DNA from: a bacterium
Lineage (GTDB): Bacteria; Vulcanimicrobiota; JABDET01
Direction of reading: 5' to 3'
Length of the DNA stretch: 64,000 nt
NCBI GenBank assembly: GCA_021817145.1
Contig: JAKAVV010000011.1
Location: forward strand, 1-64,000
Shown: positions 53,701-62,367 of the stretch, piece by piece
Layout: each line of letters starts with the position of its first letter
Position numbering within the stretch: position 1 is the first letter of the stretch
Made by a program: the position numbers and the translations under genes
The notes under the pieces: model-generated
Databases searched by the model: none
Told to the model about the DNA's origin: nothing
Seen by the model: the letters and a program-made list of their open reading frames with translations, nothing else

Positions 53701-54243
53701 AGGGAGATCGTGATCTTGAACCTCTAAAAAGAAATTCCCTTTCCCAAAGATATCCTGATAAATGGCTGCTGATTCTTTTGCTTTCTTCAAATCGTTTTTT
53801 AAAATATTTTCAGGGACTTCTCCTGCCAGACAGGCGCTGAACCCAATCAATCCTTTTGAATGCTCGGCAAGAAGCTCTTTATCCACTCGAGGTTTGTAAT
53901 AAAACCCTTCCAGACTTGCCTGGCTGACCAGATTTAAAAGATTTCGATACCCATCATTGTTTTCTGCTAGAAGAATTAAATGATACGGATTATCATCCAG
54001 TTTTGGAGTTCTGCCGTGGCGGCTCCTGGGAGCCACGTACATCTCACAGCCAAGGATCGGTTTAATCCCGCGAGCTTTTGCTTTTTCATAAAATTCAAAA
54101 ACTCCATATAAAACCCCATGATCCGTCAGCCCGACAGCAGGCATTCCCGCTTTCTGGGCATCATCTAAAAGCTCATCAATGCGGCAGGCGCCATCTAAAA
54201 GACTGTAACAAGAATGAAGATGAAGATGAACAAATTGTCCCAA
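50755..54243 (-). CDS. dnaE: DNA polymerase III alpha subunit (DnaE type)
   Basis: 1162 residues, typical DnaE1 length. N-terminal PHP domain (FVHLHLHSCYSLLDGAC, VGLTDHG, ILGCEMYVAPRSRHG), the catalytic region with PDIDTDFCDTRRDEMIRYV and GPGRGSVAGSLVAYALEITE, and a C-terminal OB fold (TVLIAGIISSVKRI). It is the replicative polymerase. No separate proofreading subunit is visible. It lies one base from the tlpA-like gene, on the same strand. Confidence 0.97.
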   Translation of the reverse strand: MGQFVHLHLHSCYSLLDGACRIDELLDDAQKAGMPAVGLTDHGVLYGVFEFYEKAKARGIKPILGCEMYVAPRSRHGRTPKLDDNPYHLILLAENNDGYRNLLNLVSQASLEGFYYKPRVDKELLAEHSKGLIGFSACLAGEVPENILKNDLKKAKESAAIYQDIFGKGNFFLEVQDHDLPLQHQVNKGLVEIAKDLKIPYVATNDVHYTRKGHADAHDVLLCIQTGKKVEEKNRLRFETQEFYLKKFEELEPRFREFPEAIENTLRIAERAQVNLSYGDQFLLPRFPVPAGKDEKDFLKDLCLEGIKKRYGAINESLMERFTYEFSVITEMGFADYFLIVWDFIQYAKQNGIMVGPGRGSVAGSLVAYALEITEIDPLKYNLIFERFLNPGRKKMPDIDTDFCDTRRDEMIRYVVEKYGKDRVAQIVTFGTLKARAAVRDSGRVLGLPIPLVDRVAKLIPSNVSVSEARATSEIQALIQGDSTVAHLIDTAEKIEGLPRNASIHAAGVVIGKDPLLNYVAVQKMQGEAVVCQCEMDKLEKIGLLKMDFLGLRTLSLLEETVHLIQQSQGIELKLNDIPLDDKKTFRLLSDSHTIGVFQLESQLAQQILKDYKPDVFTDLIAIVALNRPGPLQSGMVGEFIKIRHGKIKAKYPHPDLEPVLKETHGIFLYQEQVMQTAVILAGFSMVEADALREAMGKKKVELMGKYREKFITGAVSRGINQELAVSIWETMAKFAEYGFNKSHSAAYGLVSYWTAYLKANYPVEFMAATLSSVGDKTEKIKVMINECRRMGITVLPPDVNESMIRFTVIGDRIRFGLGAVKNIGVKAVEGIIESRKNEGPFHSLYDFCRKMDLRTCNRKVLESLIKCGALDSFGWHRAKLLANLDSAIEFANNVQKERSSGQFSLFSGIEDKAFLSPEGSDIEEMPKEKLLSLEREMLGLYISDHPLGEYQELASRKGAVPISSLVEFHGKTVLIAGIISSVKRITTKNNLPMAFLTLEDLTGQVEGIVFSKVYDKCVSLIQEDALVFVKGNVSVKEEEGQEDEEPTVEAKIAVEELTPLENTMISKTRSENRNGSGKKLECHIKLNTESSSTSLFHQMKAILEEEAGEMPVYLHLESSKRKTTLVLPSKLFIKDASTITRKFMERFGPSVQVLTKPIESS

Positions 54244-54244
54244 G

Positions 54245-54748
54245 TTACATCAACAATTTTTTTATAATTTTATCAAATTTTCCCGAACTGCGATATCCCA
54301 CAACTTGTTTCACAATATCCCCTTTTTGATTGATGATAAAAGTCGTTGGAATACCCTCAATCCCACCATATTCATTGGCAACTTTATTATCCCCCATCAC
54401 AACCGGATAATCCACATGATATTCATCCATAAAAGGCTTGACCGGTGTTGCTGAATCATCCATTGAAACACCAATAATAACCAGTCCGCTGCTTTTATAC
54501 TGATTGTATAAAGCGATCCAGTGAGGAATTTCAGCCCGACAAGGAGGACACCAGGTTGCCCAAAAATCCAGAATCACCACTTTCCCTTTATAATGACTTA
54601 AAGTAATCGGCTGTCCTGTCTTAACTTCTTTTAAAGTAAAATTAGGGGCAGGTTTACCTGCTGTATGAGCATGGCCTCCAAAGCTGAAACACCCTAAAAT
54701 GCTTGCAGCCATAAAAAGAACAACAGCATAAACTAAAACTCTTTTCAA
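54245..54748 (-). CDS. TlpA/ResA-type thioredoxin-fold lipoprotein
   Basis: 167 residues. The N-terminus has a lipobox (VLFMAASILGC). The redox motif is WATWCPPCRAEIPHW near 68-81, followed by VVMGDNKVANEYGGIEGIPT with the cis-proline. It is a periplasmic thiol reductase, often used in cytochrome c maturation, which suits the c-type cytochromes of this organism. It ends one base before dnaE. Confidence 0.9.
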   Translation of the reverse strand: MKRVLVYAVVLFMAASILGCFSFGGHAHTAGKPAPNFTLKEVKTGQPITLSHYKGKVVILDFWATWCPPCRAEIPHWIALYNQYKSSGLVIIGVSMDDSATPVKPFMDEYHVDYPVVMGDNKVANEYGGIEGIPTTFIINQKGDIVKQVVGYRSSGKFDKIIKKLLM

Positions 54749-54962
54749 GATAAGCTCCTCTCAACTTTTACAGTTCATCAATCTAAATCTTAAATTCTAT
54801 TCTTTTTCAAACTCTACCTTCTTGAGATAACATCAGGAATAATGAGAAGAAGGATTCCAAGCAGCAGCAAACGTAAATTCCTCCAAGGACTCTTCCTGAA
54901 ATATCCTGAAATATTAAAGAAGTCTGTGGATAGCTAACAAAAATTAAGGAAGGAGAATTCTC

Positions 54963-56201
54963 ATGAATAAAAGAAAGAAAATCGTGATTTTTGGGGGAGG
55001 AACAGGGGGAGTTTTCGCATCCTATGAGCTGCGAAAACTGCTTGGTAAAGAGCATCAAATCACGCTCATAGAGAAGAATTCAAATTATGCGTTTCCTTCT
55101 TCTTTTCTCTGGCTTATGATAGGGGAAAGAAAACCTGAAGAGATTGTTTCCCCTCTAACCAAAATGCTCCCTAAAGGGATAGAGCCTGTTTTTGGAGAGA
55201 TCCGTTCCATTGATTTAAAAAATCGCGAAGTAGAGGTTAATTCCAACAAGATCTCTGGCGATTATCTCATTGTGGCTCTTGGCGCAGAACTGATGAAAGA
55301 ACCTTTCGGACTCAAAAATTATCATACTTTCTACACCTACGAAGGTTCTATTAAATTGAGAGACGCGCTGGAAAAATTCAAGGGTGGAACTGTGGGAATC
55401 GTGGTTGCAAGTTCTCCTTATAAATGTCCAGGCGCTCCCCATGAAGGGGCAATGCTTCTTGACGCATATTTCAAAAAACGCGGCATCCGCGAAAAAACGG
55501 AAATTCATCTTTTCACCCCAGAGTCCCAGCCATTACCTGCAGCAGGTCAGGTTCTTGGAGAAGCAGTTCAAAAACTGCTGGAATGGAAAGGGATTAAATT
55601 TCACCCACTTTACAAGCCCATCAAATTTGGACCCGGCGAAAACGAAATTTCATTTGAAGGAAAAGGAAATGTAAAACTGGATTTGTTAATTCTTATTCCG
55701 CCCCATCAAGGGTCTCATATTGTAAAAGTAAGCGGGCTGAGTGGTCAAGGAGATTGGATCCCTGTAAACAGACAGACTCTGGAAACTCAATATGAGAACA
55801 TTTATGCCATTGGGGATGCAGCCTCTGTAACCCTCCCAGGCAAATGGAAAAGCGATCTTCCCCTTTCTCTCCCTAAAGCCGGTGTTTTTGCCCATACAGG
55901 AGCAAAAGCTGCAGCCCGCAGAATCGCCGCTGCAGTCGGAGGAGAAACTCCAACAGAAACCATGCAAGGGGAAGGATACTGTATGTTAGAAATGGGAAAT
56001 GGAATTGCTGGGTTCGCTTATGGAAATTTTTATGGAGAACCATCCCCTGAAGTCAATCTTAAAACTCCAGGAAAGTTCTGGCATTATGGAAAAGCGCTGT
56101 TTGAAAAATGGTGGTTATCCCCTCCTGGTTTGAGGCGTTTTATTTTAGGAGAAATGATCGAAATCGGGTCAAAGATGGCTGGAATTCCTTCAGCAGTTTA
56201 A
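54963..56201 (+). CDS. FAD-dependent oxidoreductase, sulfide:quinone reductase-like
   Basis: 412 residues. The N-terminal FAD motif is VIFGGGTGGVFASYELRKLL. A single conserved cysteine lies in SSPYKCPGAPHEGAML (about 160-175), the position of the active-site cysteine of SQR and FCSD flavoproteins. GDAASVTLPGK is the second FAD contact. The second active-site cysteine of SQR (usually near the C-terminus, around residue 345-350) was not clearly found; the nearest is in GEGYCMLEMGN. AAGGAG precedes ATG 54963. Overlap with trxB is 12 bases, convergent. Confidence 0.8.
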   Translation: MNKRKKIVIFGGGTGGVFASYELRKLLGKEHQITLIEKNSNYAFPSSFLWLMIGERKPEEIVSPLTKMLPKGIEPVFGEIRSIDLKNREVEVNSNKISGDYLIVALGAELMKEPFGLKNYHTFYTYEGSIKLRDALEKFKGGTVGIVVASSPYKCPGAPHEGAMLLDAYFKKRGIREKTEIHLFTPESQPLPAAGQVLGEAVQKLLEWKGIKFHPLYKPIKFGPGENEISFEGKGNVKLDLLILIPPHQGSHIVKVSGLSGQGDWIPVNRQTLETQYENIYAIGDAASVTLPGKWKSDLPLSLPKAGVFAHTGAKAAARRIAAAVGGETPTETMQGEGYCMLEMGNGIAGFAYGNFYGEPSPEVNLKTPGKFWHYGKALFEKWWLSPPGLRRFILGEMIEIGSKMAGIPSAV

Positions 56202-57107
56202 CCGTAAATACTCTTTTGCCTGAATCGCTGCAGCGGCTCCATCACTGCAGGATGTAACAATTTGTTTTAAAGAACCAGAGCGAACTTCTCCAGCAGCAAA
56301 AATCCCTGGAATAAAAGTTCTCATTTTTTCATCCGTGGGAATCGTTAGATCCGCATCAAGAAGATTTAACCCCTTTAAAAATTTAGTTTGGGGGATTGAT
56401 CCGATAAAAACAAATAAGCCATCTGCTTTTATAGAAAAAAACTCTCCTGTTTGAAGATTCTGTATTTCTACCCCTTCAACTTTTTCATAACCAGATATGG
56501 ATTTTACGACAGAATTTTGCAGAATCCGAATTTTGTAATTTCCTTTTATCAATTTTTGCAGGATCCACTCTGAACTCAATTTTTCTCGATGATGAACAAT
56601 CGTTATTTTCCTGGCGTACTGAGAAATATACAAGGATTCTCCAACAGCAGAATCCCCTCCGCCAGCCACAACCACATCTTTATTTTTAAAAAAAGGGGCA
56701 TCGCATAAAGAGCAGTAAGAAACTCCTTTCCCTGTTAACTCTTTTTCTCCTGGGACCTCTAATTTTCGCGGCGTAGATCCAGTGGCAATAATAACAGTTT
56801 CCCCTCTCCACTCCCCTTTTGTCGTTTTTAAAATTTTAATCCGATTTTCAATCTCTATGCTCTCAACTTCAACTCTTTCTTCAATTTTAATTCCAAGCTG
56901 ATTCAACTGGAGAACCATTGTGTCAGCCAACTGGTTTCCTGTAATCAGACCTGCCCCTGGATAATTCTCGACCTTTTCAGTCATTAACAGCTGCCCCCCT
57001 GGCACCCCTTTTTCCAGAATAACCAGATCAACTCCTAAACGTTTTGCGTAAAGAGCAGCAGACAATCCTGCAGGACCTCCTCCAATGATAATTAAAGGGA
57101 AAATCAT
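56190..57107 (-). CDS. trxB: Thioredoxin reductase (TrxB type)
   Basis: 305 residues. FAD motif IIGGGPAGLSAALYAKRLGV at the N-terminus, redox CxxC in GVSYCSLCDAPFFKNKDV (about 131-148), NADPH motif VVVAGGGDSAVGESLYI and the C-terminal GIFAAGEVRSGS. It transfers electrons from NADPH to thioredoxin. CSLC is a minor variant of CATC. It is divergent from the tRNA-Ala gene. The 165-base gap between shows no firm promoter. Confidence 0.92.
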   Translation of the reverse strand: MIFPLIIIGGGPAGLSAALYAKRLGVDLVILEKGVPGGQLLMTEKVENYPGAGLITGNQLADTMVLQLNQLGIKIEERVEVESIEIENRIKILKTTKGEWRGETVIIATGSTPRKLEVPGEKELTGKGVSYCSLCDAPFFKNKDVVVAGGGDSAVGESLYISQYARKITIVHHREKLSSEWILQKLIKGNYKIRILQNSVVKSISGYEKVEGVEIQNLQTGEFFSIKADGLFVFIGSIPQTKFLKGLNLLDADLTIPTDEKMRTFIPGIFAAGEVRSGSLKQIVTSCSDGAAAAIQAKEYLRLNC

Positions 57108-57272
57108 AATCTACTCTTCTCCATTATCAATTTTTTTCATTTTATGCAGTGGCCCTTATGAAAAGTTTAAAATCACTTTATCGGTGAGCTTTCAAAGGAT
57201 CTGAATAAAAATTTTTGAGAAACCAGGAAGTTTAATCTTTGTGAGGGAAACATTGATAGATAATTAAGTTAG

Positions 57273-57348
57273 GGGGCCGTAGCTCAGTTGGGAGAGCGCG
57301 TGGATCGCACCCACGAGGTCGAGGGTTCGAATCCCTTCGGCTCCACCA
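57273..57348 (+). tRNA. tRNA-Ala (CGC)
   Basis: 76 bases including an encoded CCA. The acceptor stem shows the alanine identity G3-U70 wobble pair. D-arm GCTCAGTTGGGAGAGC, anticodon stem CGTGG/CCACG with loop ATCGCAC (anticodon CGC, reading GCG), T-loop TTCGAAT. Confidence 0.95.
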
Positions 57349-57392
57349 GACTGAATAAACGCGGCAAATATTTAGAAAGGGAGGATATTTCA

Positions 57393-57761
57393 ATGAACCA
57401 GGAACAAGAATCAGAAGAAACAGAAGCTCTTCCTCTAGTCAATCGGAATGCTTTAACAATAGAACCAACAGAGGCATACCTGGAATGGGCAAAATCAACA
57501 CCAGACTCAACCCCTGACCTGACCCTTGAGGATTTGCGCGAAGAATCAACAGTTTACCTCATCCCTGAGGTCGAACCCAATGCAGAACAGTGGCTGAAAG
57601 AAAATTATCAGAGGATATTTGAGGAAGAACTGGAGAGCTGGTGCACAGATGAAACCCAATGGCCAAATGATTTGTCATACGAAAAATTTAGGACATTCTT
57701 TAAAATATCTTATTCCTCTCTGGTCTTTGATTTAGAGGAAGCTCTACTTGAAGCAGAATAA
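57393..57761 (+). CDS. Conserved hypothetical protein (about 122 residues)
   Basis: Starts at ATG 57393 with GGGAGG a few bases upstream; the longer frame runs back across the tRNA and is not real. The pattern LTIEPTEAYLEWAKSTPDST with LTLEDLREESTVYLIPEVEP and a C-terminal SSLVFDLEEALLE is that of a small conserved hypothetical family of acidic proteins in many bacteria. No function is known to me. It is downstream of tRNA-Ala. Confidence 0.8.
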   Translation: MNQEQESEETEALPLVNRNALTIEPTEAYLEWAKSTPDSTPDLTLEDLREESTVYLIPEVEPNAEQWLKENYQRIFEEELESWCTDETQWPNDLSYEKFRTFFKISYSSLVFDLEEALLEAE

Positions 57762-57799
57762 AACGGGAATTCTTATGGATTCACCGAATCAAATAGATC

Positions 57800-58915
57800 A
57801 TGGCGTATGCTTCCTCTTCCCTTAAAGAAACCTTATCCCTTCTTTCCAAAGAAGGGGAGCTGTATGAAAAACTGCCAGATGGGAAAGTCATCTGTTTTGC
57901 CTGTGGACACCGCTGCAAAATCTTAAAAGGGCTTCCTGGAATCTGCAAAGTTCGGTTTAATCAGAATGGGACTTTGTATGTCCCTTTTGGATATGTTGGA
58001 GCCATTCAACTGGATCCCATCGAGAAAAAACCGTTTTTCCATGCCCTTCCAGGGAATAAAGCATTAAGTTTTGGAATGCTGGGCTGCGATTATCACTGCA
58101 GTTACTGTCAGAACTGGGTTACTTCACAGGCTCTCAGAGATCCGGCGGCAGACGCAGTGGCAAAACCGATTCTCATAACACCTCGTGAATTTATCAACCT
58201 TGCCCTTAAACAAGAGGCAAAAGTTGTAACCAGCACTTACAATGAACCCTTGATTACCAGTGAATGGGCTGTCGAAATTTTTAAAGAGGCTAAAAAAGAA
58301 GGACTTGTCACTTCTTATGTATCCAATGGAAATGGAACTCCTGAAGTTCTGGAATACATCAAACCTTATGTGGACTTGTACAAGGTAGATTTAAAAGGGT
58401 TTCAAGATAAAAATTATAGAAAATTGGGAGGAAAACTGGAGACTGTAAAAACCACAATCCAAAAACTGGTTGAAAAAGGGTTCTGGGTTGAGGTTGTGAC
58501 TCTGGTTATTCCTGGGTTTAATGATTCAGAGGAGGAATTAAGAAATATTGCCAGATTTTTAAAAGGTGTTTCCCCTTATCTTCCCTGGCATGTTACAGCT
58601 TTCCACAAAGATTACAAAATGACAGATCCAGAGGATACCAGGGCAGAAACTTTAATGAAAGCCACCAGCATTGGACTAGAAGAAGGGCTATTTTTCGTTT
58701 ACCCCGGAAATCTGCCGAATGAAGTGAAAGAATACGAAAACACAGTTTGCCCTTTTTGCAAAGAAACTTTAATTAGAAGGATTGGATACAAAATCCTTGA
58801 GAACAGAATTCAAGATGGATGCTGCCCTGACTGCCATGCCATCATTCCGGGTGTCTGGCTGAAAAAAGATGGAACCCTCCTTAAAAACCTCCTGAAAAAC
58901 CAAGCTCATGAATAG
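57800..58915 (+). CDS. amrS: AmmeMemoRadiSam-system radical SAM enzyme (AmrS-like)
   Basis: 371 residues. Radical SAM cluster motif is GCDYHCSYCQNW (CxxxCxxC, about residues 94-105). An N-terminal C4-like part (CFACGHRCKILKGLPGICKV) and a C-terminal CPFCKETLI...CCPDCHAIIPG flank it, as in AmrS. The companion AmmeMemo genes are not adjacent. The end overlaps the kinase gene by 8 bases. The in vivo reaction is not established. Confidence 0.85.
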   Translation: MAYASSSLKETLSLLSKEGELYEKLPDGKVICFACGHRCKILKGLPGICKVRFNQNGTLYVPFGYVGAIQLDPIEKKPFFHALPGNKALSFGMLGCDYHCSYCQNWVTSQALRDPAADAVAKPILITPREFINLALKQEAKVVTSTYNEPLITSEWAVEIFKEAKKEGLVTSYVSNGNGTPEVLEYIKPYVDLYKVDLKGFQDKNYRKLGGKLETVKTTIQKLVEKGFWVEVVTLVIPGFNDSEEELRNIARFLKGVSPYLPWHVTAFHKDYKMTDPEDTRAETLMKATSIGLEEGLFFVYPGNLPNEVKEYENTVCPFCKETLIRRIGYKILENRIQDGCCPDCHAIIPGVWLKKDGTLLKNLLKNQAHE

Positions 58916-60284
58916 CAAAGAAAAGACAGAACCCCCTGATCAGAAAACAGAGAATACTGAAAAAAGAATACAGGCGCTGGAAGAACTTCTGGAAATCAAT
59001 CTTTTTCTTAATTCCACTCTTGATCTGGATGCGCTTTTAAAGTATATTCTTGAAGTTTCTCAAAGAACTCTAAAAGTCCAGGCAGTTTCCATTCTGCTCT
59101 TAGATAAACAATCAGGGGAACTTTCTTTTCGATGCGCTCTTGGCTGCGGCTCAAAAGCCATCACCCCCTACCATTTAAAACCTGGGGAAGGAGTAGCTGG
59201 AGCTGTGGTTCAAGAAAGATCCCCCATTATTCTTGAGAATGCGCAGCAAGATTCGAGATTTGCGCGAAGGTTTGATCATTTATCAGGGTTTACTACCAAA
59301 TCCCTTCTTGCTGTTCCAATGTGGGCAAAAGAAGAGATCCTTGGTGTTCTTGAATTGATGAATAAACAAGCATGGGCACAGGACATAGAACAAAATCAGG
59401 TTACTGCAGCATTCAATCAAGACGATTTAGAAAAAGCCTGTATTTTAGCCAATATGGCTGCAACTGCTATTGATAATGCCCGATTGTATGAAGATCTAAA
59501 TCGCAGTTATGAAACCGTGAAAAAAGCAGAAGAAGCTAAAAGTCAGTTTATTTCGATTATGTCTCATGAGCTGAGAACACCTCTTGTTCCAATTAAAGGG
59601 TTTGCTTATATCCTGAAAAAAGAAAAAGGGAAATTAGACGAAGCTTCTCAAGATGAATTTTTAAATGAAATTCTCAAAGCCTCTGAGCATTTGGAAAGGT
59701 TGATTCAAGATCTATTCTGGGTCAATGATCTAGAAACAGACAGATTTAAACCCCGCTGCGCCCCCACTCCTTTTCTTAACCTTATCCAGGAAACTGTCAA
59801 AGTAAAAAAAATTAATCCTAAAACCCATCCTGTAAGAATAGAAATAGAACCTGCCCTTTCAGAAAACGGTGGGATAAATTTATTGGTTGATTCAGAAAAA
59901 ATGACCCATCTCTTTTCTCATCTTCTAGATAATGCCGTCAAATTTTCACCAGAAGGTGGTCCAATTACTATAAAAGCCGCCCTTTTGCCTGACAGAGAAT
60001 TCCAAATCAGTATTGAAGACAAGGGAATCGGAGTCTCTGATCCATATCGAGAAAAAATCTTCGAACGATTTTTTCAAATAGACAACTCTAACACCAGAAG
60101 ATTTGGAGGAACAGGGGTCGGTTTATTTATTGTAAAAAAGATTATTGAAAGCCACGGAGGGAAAATTACCTGTGAATCCAATCTCGAAAAAGGAACAAAA
60201 ATCGTGATTCATCTCCCTTTTTCCACAATCGTTCCTCCACCGCTTAGGAACAGGGGACCAGAAGAACCTTTAAGAGGCAAATAA
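58908..60284 (+). CDS. GAF-domain sensor histidine kinase
   Basis: 458 residues, soluble (no membrane helix). GAF domain at about 30-195 with GEGVAGAVVQERSPIILEN. H-box IMSHELRTPLVPIKGF with His220. HATPase domain (about 320-450) with LLDNAVKFSPEG, EDKGIGVSD and RRFGGTGVGLFIVKKI. No cognate response regulator is adjacent, so it is an orphan. It overlaps amrS by 8 bases. Confidence 0.93.
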   Translation: MNSKEKTEPPDQKTENTEKRIQALEELLEINLFLNSTLDLDALLKYILEVSQRTLKVQAVSILLLDKQSGELSFRCALGCGSKAITPYHLKPGEGVAGAVVQERSPIILENAQQDSRFARRFDHLSGFTTKSLLAVPMWAKEEILGVLELMNKQAWAQDIEQNQVTAAFNQDDLEKACILANMAATAIDNARLYEDLNRSYETVKKAEEAKSQFISIMSHELRTPLVPIKGFAYILKKEKGKLDEASQDEFLNEILKASEHLERLIQDLFWVNDLETDRFKPRCAPTPFLNLIQETVKVKKINPKTHPVRIEIEPALSENGGINLLVDSEKMTHLFSHLLDNAVKFSPEGGPITIKAALLPDREFQISIEDKGIGVSDPYREKIFERFFQIDNSNTRRFGGTGVGLFIVKKIIESHGGKITCESNLEKGTKIVIHLPFSTIVPPPLRNRGPEEPLRGK

Positions 60285-60340
60285 CAAAAAGCGCTTTAAA
60301 AATACTCCTTTTACTCCTGCTCAACTATCCAAAAGGACAA

Positions 60341-60368
60341 TTGTCATTCCTGGAATTGACCCGATAAT
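60341..60368 (+). promoter_or_regulatory. Candidate promoter upstream of the FecR-like gene
   Basis: TTGTCA (60341-60346), 16-base spacer, GATAAT (60363-60368). A GAGGAGGG ribosome-binding site follows close to ATG 60387, leaving a very short leader, so the site is tentative. Confidence 0.4.
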
Positions 60369-60386
60369 AAAAGAGGAGGGATTTTT

Positions 60387-60764
60387 ATGCGAATCATACC
60401 GATTTTACTGATTTTTCTGATAATTCAAACAGAGGGAATTTTTGCATGCCAAACGTATCAAGTCCTAACACCCATGGCTCAACTTCAGTCTTTTCATGGA
60501 AAAATAGAAATATTCCAGGGTGAAAGAGCCAGTCCCATACGAAAAACCTGCTGGCTCCATGAGGGGGATTCAATCCATTTACTCACTCCTGAAAGTTATG
60601 TTGTTTTAAAGTTCAAAAACGGAAAAAAACAGGTTATTTACGGAAAGAGCAAAATCGAATTCTCCCCCTTATTTTATACAAAACCAATGAGCCTGAACTG
60701 GCATCCTTTTGCTCAATGGATTCTCCGCATACAAGGCTCGATCCCCAAAACACACTCTATTTAA
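60387..60764 (+). CDS. Secreted FecR-domain-like small protein
   Basis: 125 residues. A clear signal peptide (MRIIPILLIFLIIQTEGIFA) is followed by a FecR/iron-dicitrate-like strand pattern: FHGKIEIFQGERASPIRKTC, GDSIHLLTPESYVVLKFKNG, and KSKIEFSPLF. FecR-like domains act as periplasmic regulators or structural modules, but the usual transmembrane and TonB partners are missing. Function is not assigned. Confidence 0.65.
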   Translation: MRIIPILLIFLIIQTEGIFACQTYQVLTPMAQLQSFHGKIEIFQGERASPIRKTCWLHEGDSIHLLTPESYVVLKFKNGKKQVIYGKSKIEFSPLFYTKPMSLNWHPFAQWILRIQGSIPKTHSI

Positions 60765-60830
60765 AGATTCTCTGATAATCCCCCTCACTTCAACCAAGGA
60801 AGTTAGAAATAGAATGAAGAACAGAGGATT

Positions 60831-61553
60831 ATGTCGTATTATCGTTCAAGAGGATATGGAGGGTTTCACCTCTTTCCCTCTGATACACCGGTTACTAATT
60901 TTATTTTAATCTCCAATGGAATAACTTTTATACTTTTACTTTTACGGATTTTCCCTTTATCTATCTTATCCCTTCTTATTGGCACGACTTCCTCAGTTCT
61001 AAAAGAACCATGGACTCTTTTAACCTACCCATTAATTTCTCTATCAGGAGGGCCTTGGGCTTTTTTAAACCTTTTATTTTCCTTATACTGGCTTTATTTT
61101 TTGGGTGGAATGTTGGAGAGAAGCTGGGGCACCCAGAGGTTTCTCTTTATGTTTTTCGGATTATCAGGGATTTCAGCAGTATTTTTAGCTTTAGGCGGTA
61201 TCTTAACCGGAATTAATCTGCTCATCGGGGATTTATGGCTGCCTTTAACTGCTTTAACTGTGGTTTGGGCTTCCCGTGATCCTCATGCACCTGTCATGTT
61301 TTTCCTTTTTCCAATGGAATTACGCTGGCTGGCAGTGATGGTCTGCGCTTTTTTGTTTGTCAATTATGCGACTTACAGCCCGATTATAGGAGTAACCTCC
61401 CTTGGCGGCTCCCTTGCCGCTTATTTTTTAGGAGGAGGAGCTTCTTCTTCCACAGGGATGAGAGGACCTCGAAATTTTCAAGGGAAAAACCCGTTAGAAT
61501 GGTATAAAAAATGGCAGTTTAAAAGGAAATTCCGCAGGTTCTGGGGGGATTAA
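60831..61553 (+). CDS. Rhomboid-like membrane protein without catalytic GxSG
   Basis: 240 residues, about six membrane helices. The rhomboid pattern (WTLLTYPLISLSGGPWAFLN, LNLLFSLYWLYFLGGMLERS, FGLSGISAVFLAL) is present. Where active rhomboid proteases have GxSGxxxG, this protein reads GDLWLPLTALTVVWAS. The C-terminus is basic (RKFRRFWGD) and may face the cytoplasm. Probably an inactive rhomboid (derlin-like); no partner is known. Confidence 0.7.
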   Translation: MSYYRSRGYGGFHLFPSDTPVTNFILISNGITFILLLLRIFPLSILSLLIGTTSSVLKEPWTLLTYPLISLSGGPWAFLNLLFSLYWLYFLGGMLERSWGTQRFLFMFFGLSGISAVFLALGGILTGINLLIGDLWLPLTALTVVWASRDPHAPVMFFLFPMELRWLAVMVCAFLFVNYATYSPIIGVTSLGGSLAAYFLGGGASSSTGMRGPRNFQGKNPLEWYKKWQFKRKFRRFWGD

Positions 61554-61619
61554 TTCCCGCTTTTCTCTTTTTATTTCTTACACGAAAAGTTAAATATTCG
61601 ATATTTTTTTGAAAATCCC

Positions 61620-61690
61620 TTGACATTCTATTTTTCTCCTCTTATAATGGAAGACGAGTGGTTGCGCAAAAGACCATTATAGGGTATAAT
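61620..61690 (+). promoter_or_regulatory. Two tandem sigma-70-type promoters for the sigma factor gene
   Basis: First: TTGACA (61620-61625), 17-base spacer, TATAAT (61643-61648), both perfect. Second: TTGCGC (61662-61667), 17-base spacer, TATAAT (61685-61690). AGGAGG lies about eight bases before TTG 61711. The second transcript would have a leader of under 20 bases. Confidence 0.75.
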
Positions 61691-61710
61691 GGAATTAGGA
61701 GGCTGATAAT

Positions 61711-62361
61711 TTGAAGACTCAAGTAATGGAACTGCCTGTAAATCCAGTCAGTTTTACTGAAATTGCAGATGAAGAAGTGGTTAGTTATGCCAAAAATGGA
61801 GATGAGCTGGCAACTGAATATGTAATTAATAAGTACAAAAATTTTGTTCGAGTAAAGGCGAAATCGTACTTTCTGGTAGGGGCTGACAGAGAAGATATTA
61901 TTCAGGAAGGAATGATAGGGCTTTATAAAGCGATCAGAGATTTTAAAGCGGATAAATTATCCTCTTTTAGAGCATTTGCCGAGCTTTGCATTACACGGCA
62001 GATTATTACGGCTATTAAAACAGCCACTCGACAGAAACATATCCCTCTGAACTCCTATATTTCATTAAATAAGCCTATCTATGATGATGATTCTGACCGA
62101 ACCATGATGGATATTCTATCTGGAGCTAAAATTACCGATCCAGAAGAAGTATTTATAAATCATGAACTATCTGGGGACATTCGTGAGAAAATCCAGGAAA
62201 ATTTAAGTGATCTGGAATCTCAGGTTCTTGCCAGCTATCTGGAAGGAAAATCGTACCAGGAAATGGCTCGTGAGCTGAATCGGCATGTAAAATCTATTGA
62301 CAATGCTTTACAGCGAGTCAAACGGAAAATCGAAAAGTCCCTGACAGACGTGGATCTTTAA
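61711..62361 (+). CDS. Sigma-70 family factor, SigH-like
   Basis: 216 residues from a TTG with AGGAGG eight bases upstream (an ATG five codons in is also possible). Region 2: GDELATEYVINKYKNFVRVK and DREDIIQEGMIGLYKAIRDF. Region 4: LSDLESQVLASYLEGKSYQE with MARELNRHVKSIDNALQRVK. It resembles Bacillus and clostridial SigH (early sporulation and competence factor), here in an organism without visible sporulation genes. It precedes the tRNA pair. Confidence 0.92.
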   Translation: MKTQVMELPVNPVSFTEIADEEVVSYAKNGDELATEYVINKYKNFVRVKAKSYFLVGADREDIIQEGMIGLYKAIRDFKADKLSSFRAFAELCITRQIITAIKTATRQKHIPLNSYISLNKPIYDDDSDRTMMDILSGAKITDPEEVFINHELSGDIREKIQENLSDLESQVLASYLEGKSYQEMARELNRHVKSIDNALQRVKRKIEKSLTDVDL

Positions 62362-62367
62362 CCTTCT

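Noticed and set aside
54807-55058. Minus-strand frame of 83 residues upstream of the SQR-like gene
   Set aside because: It overlaps the confidently predicted start of the oxidoreductase and has no protein-like features.
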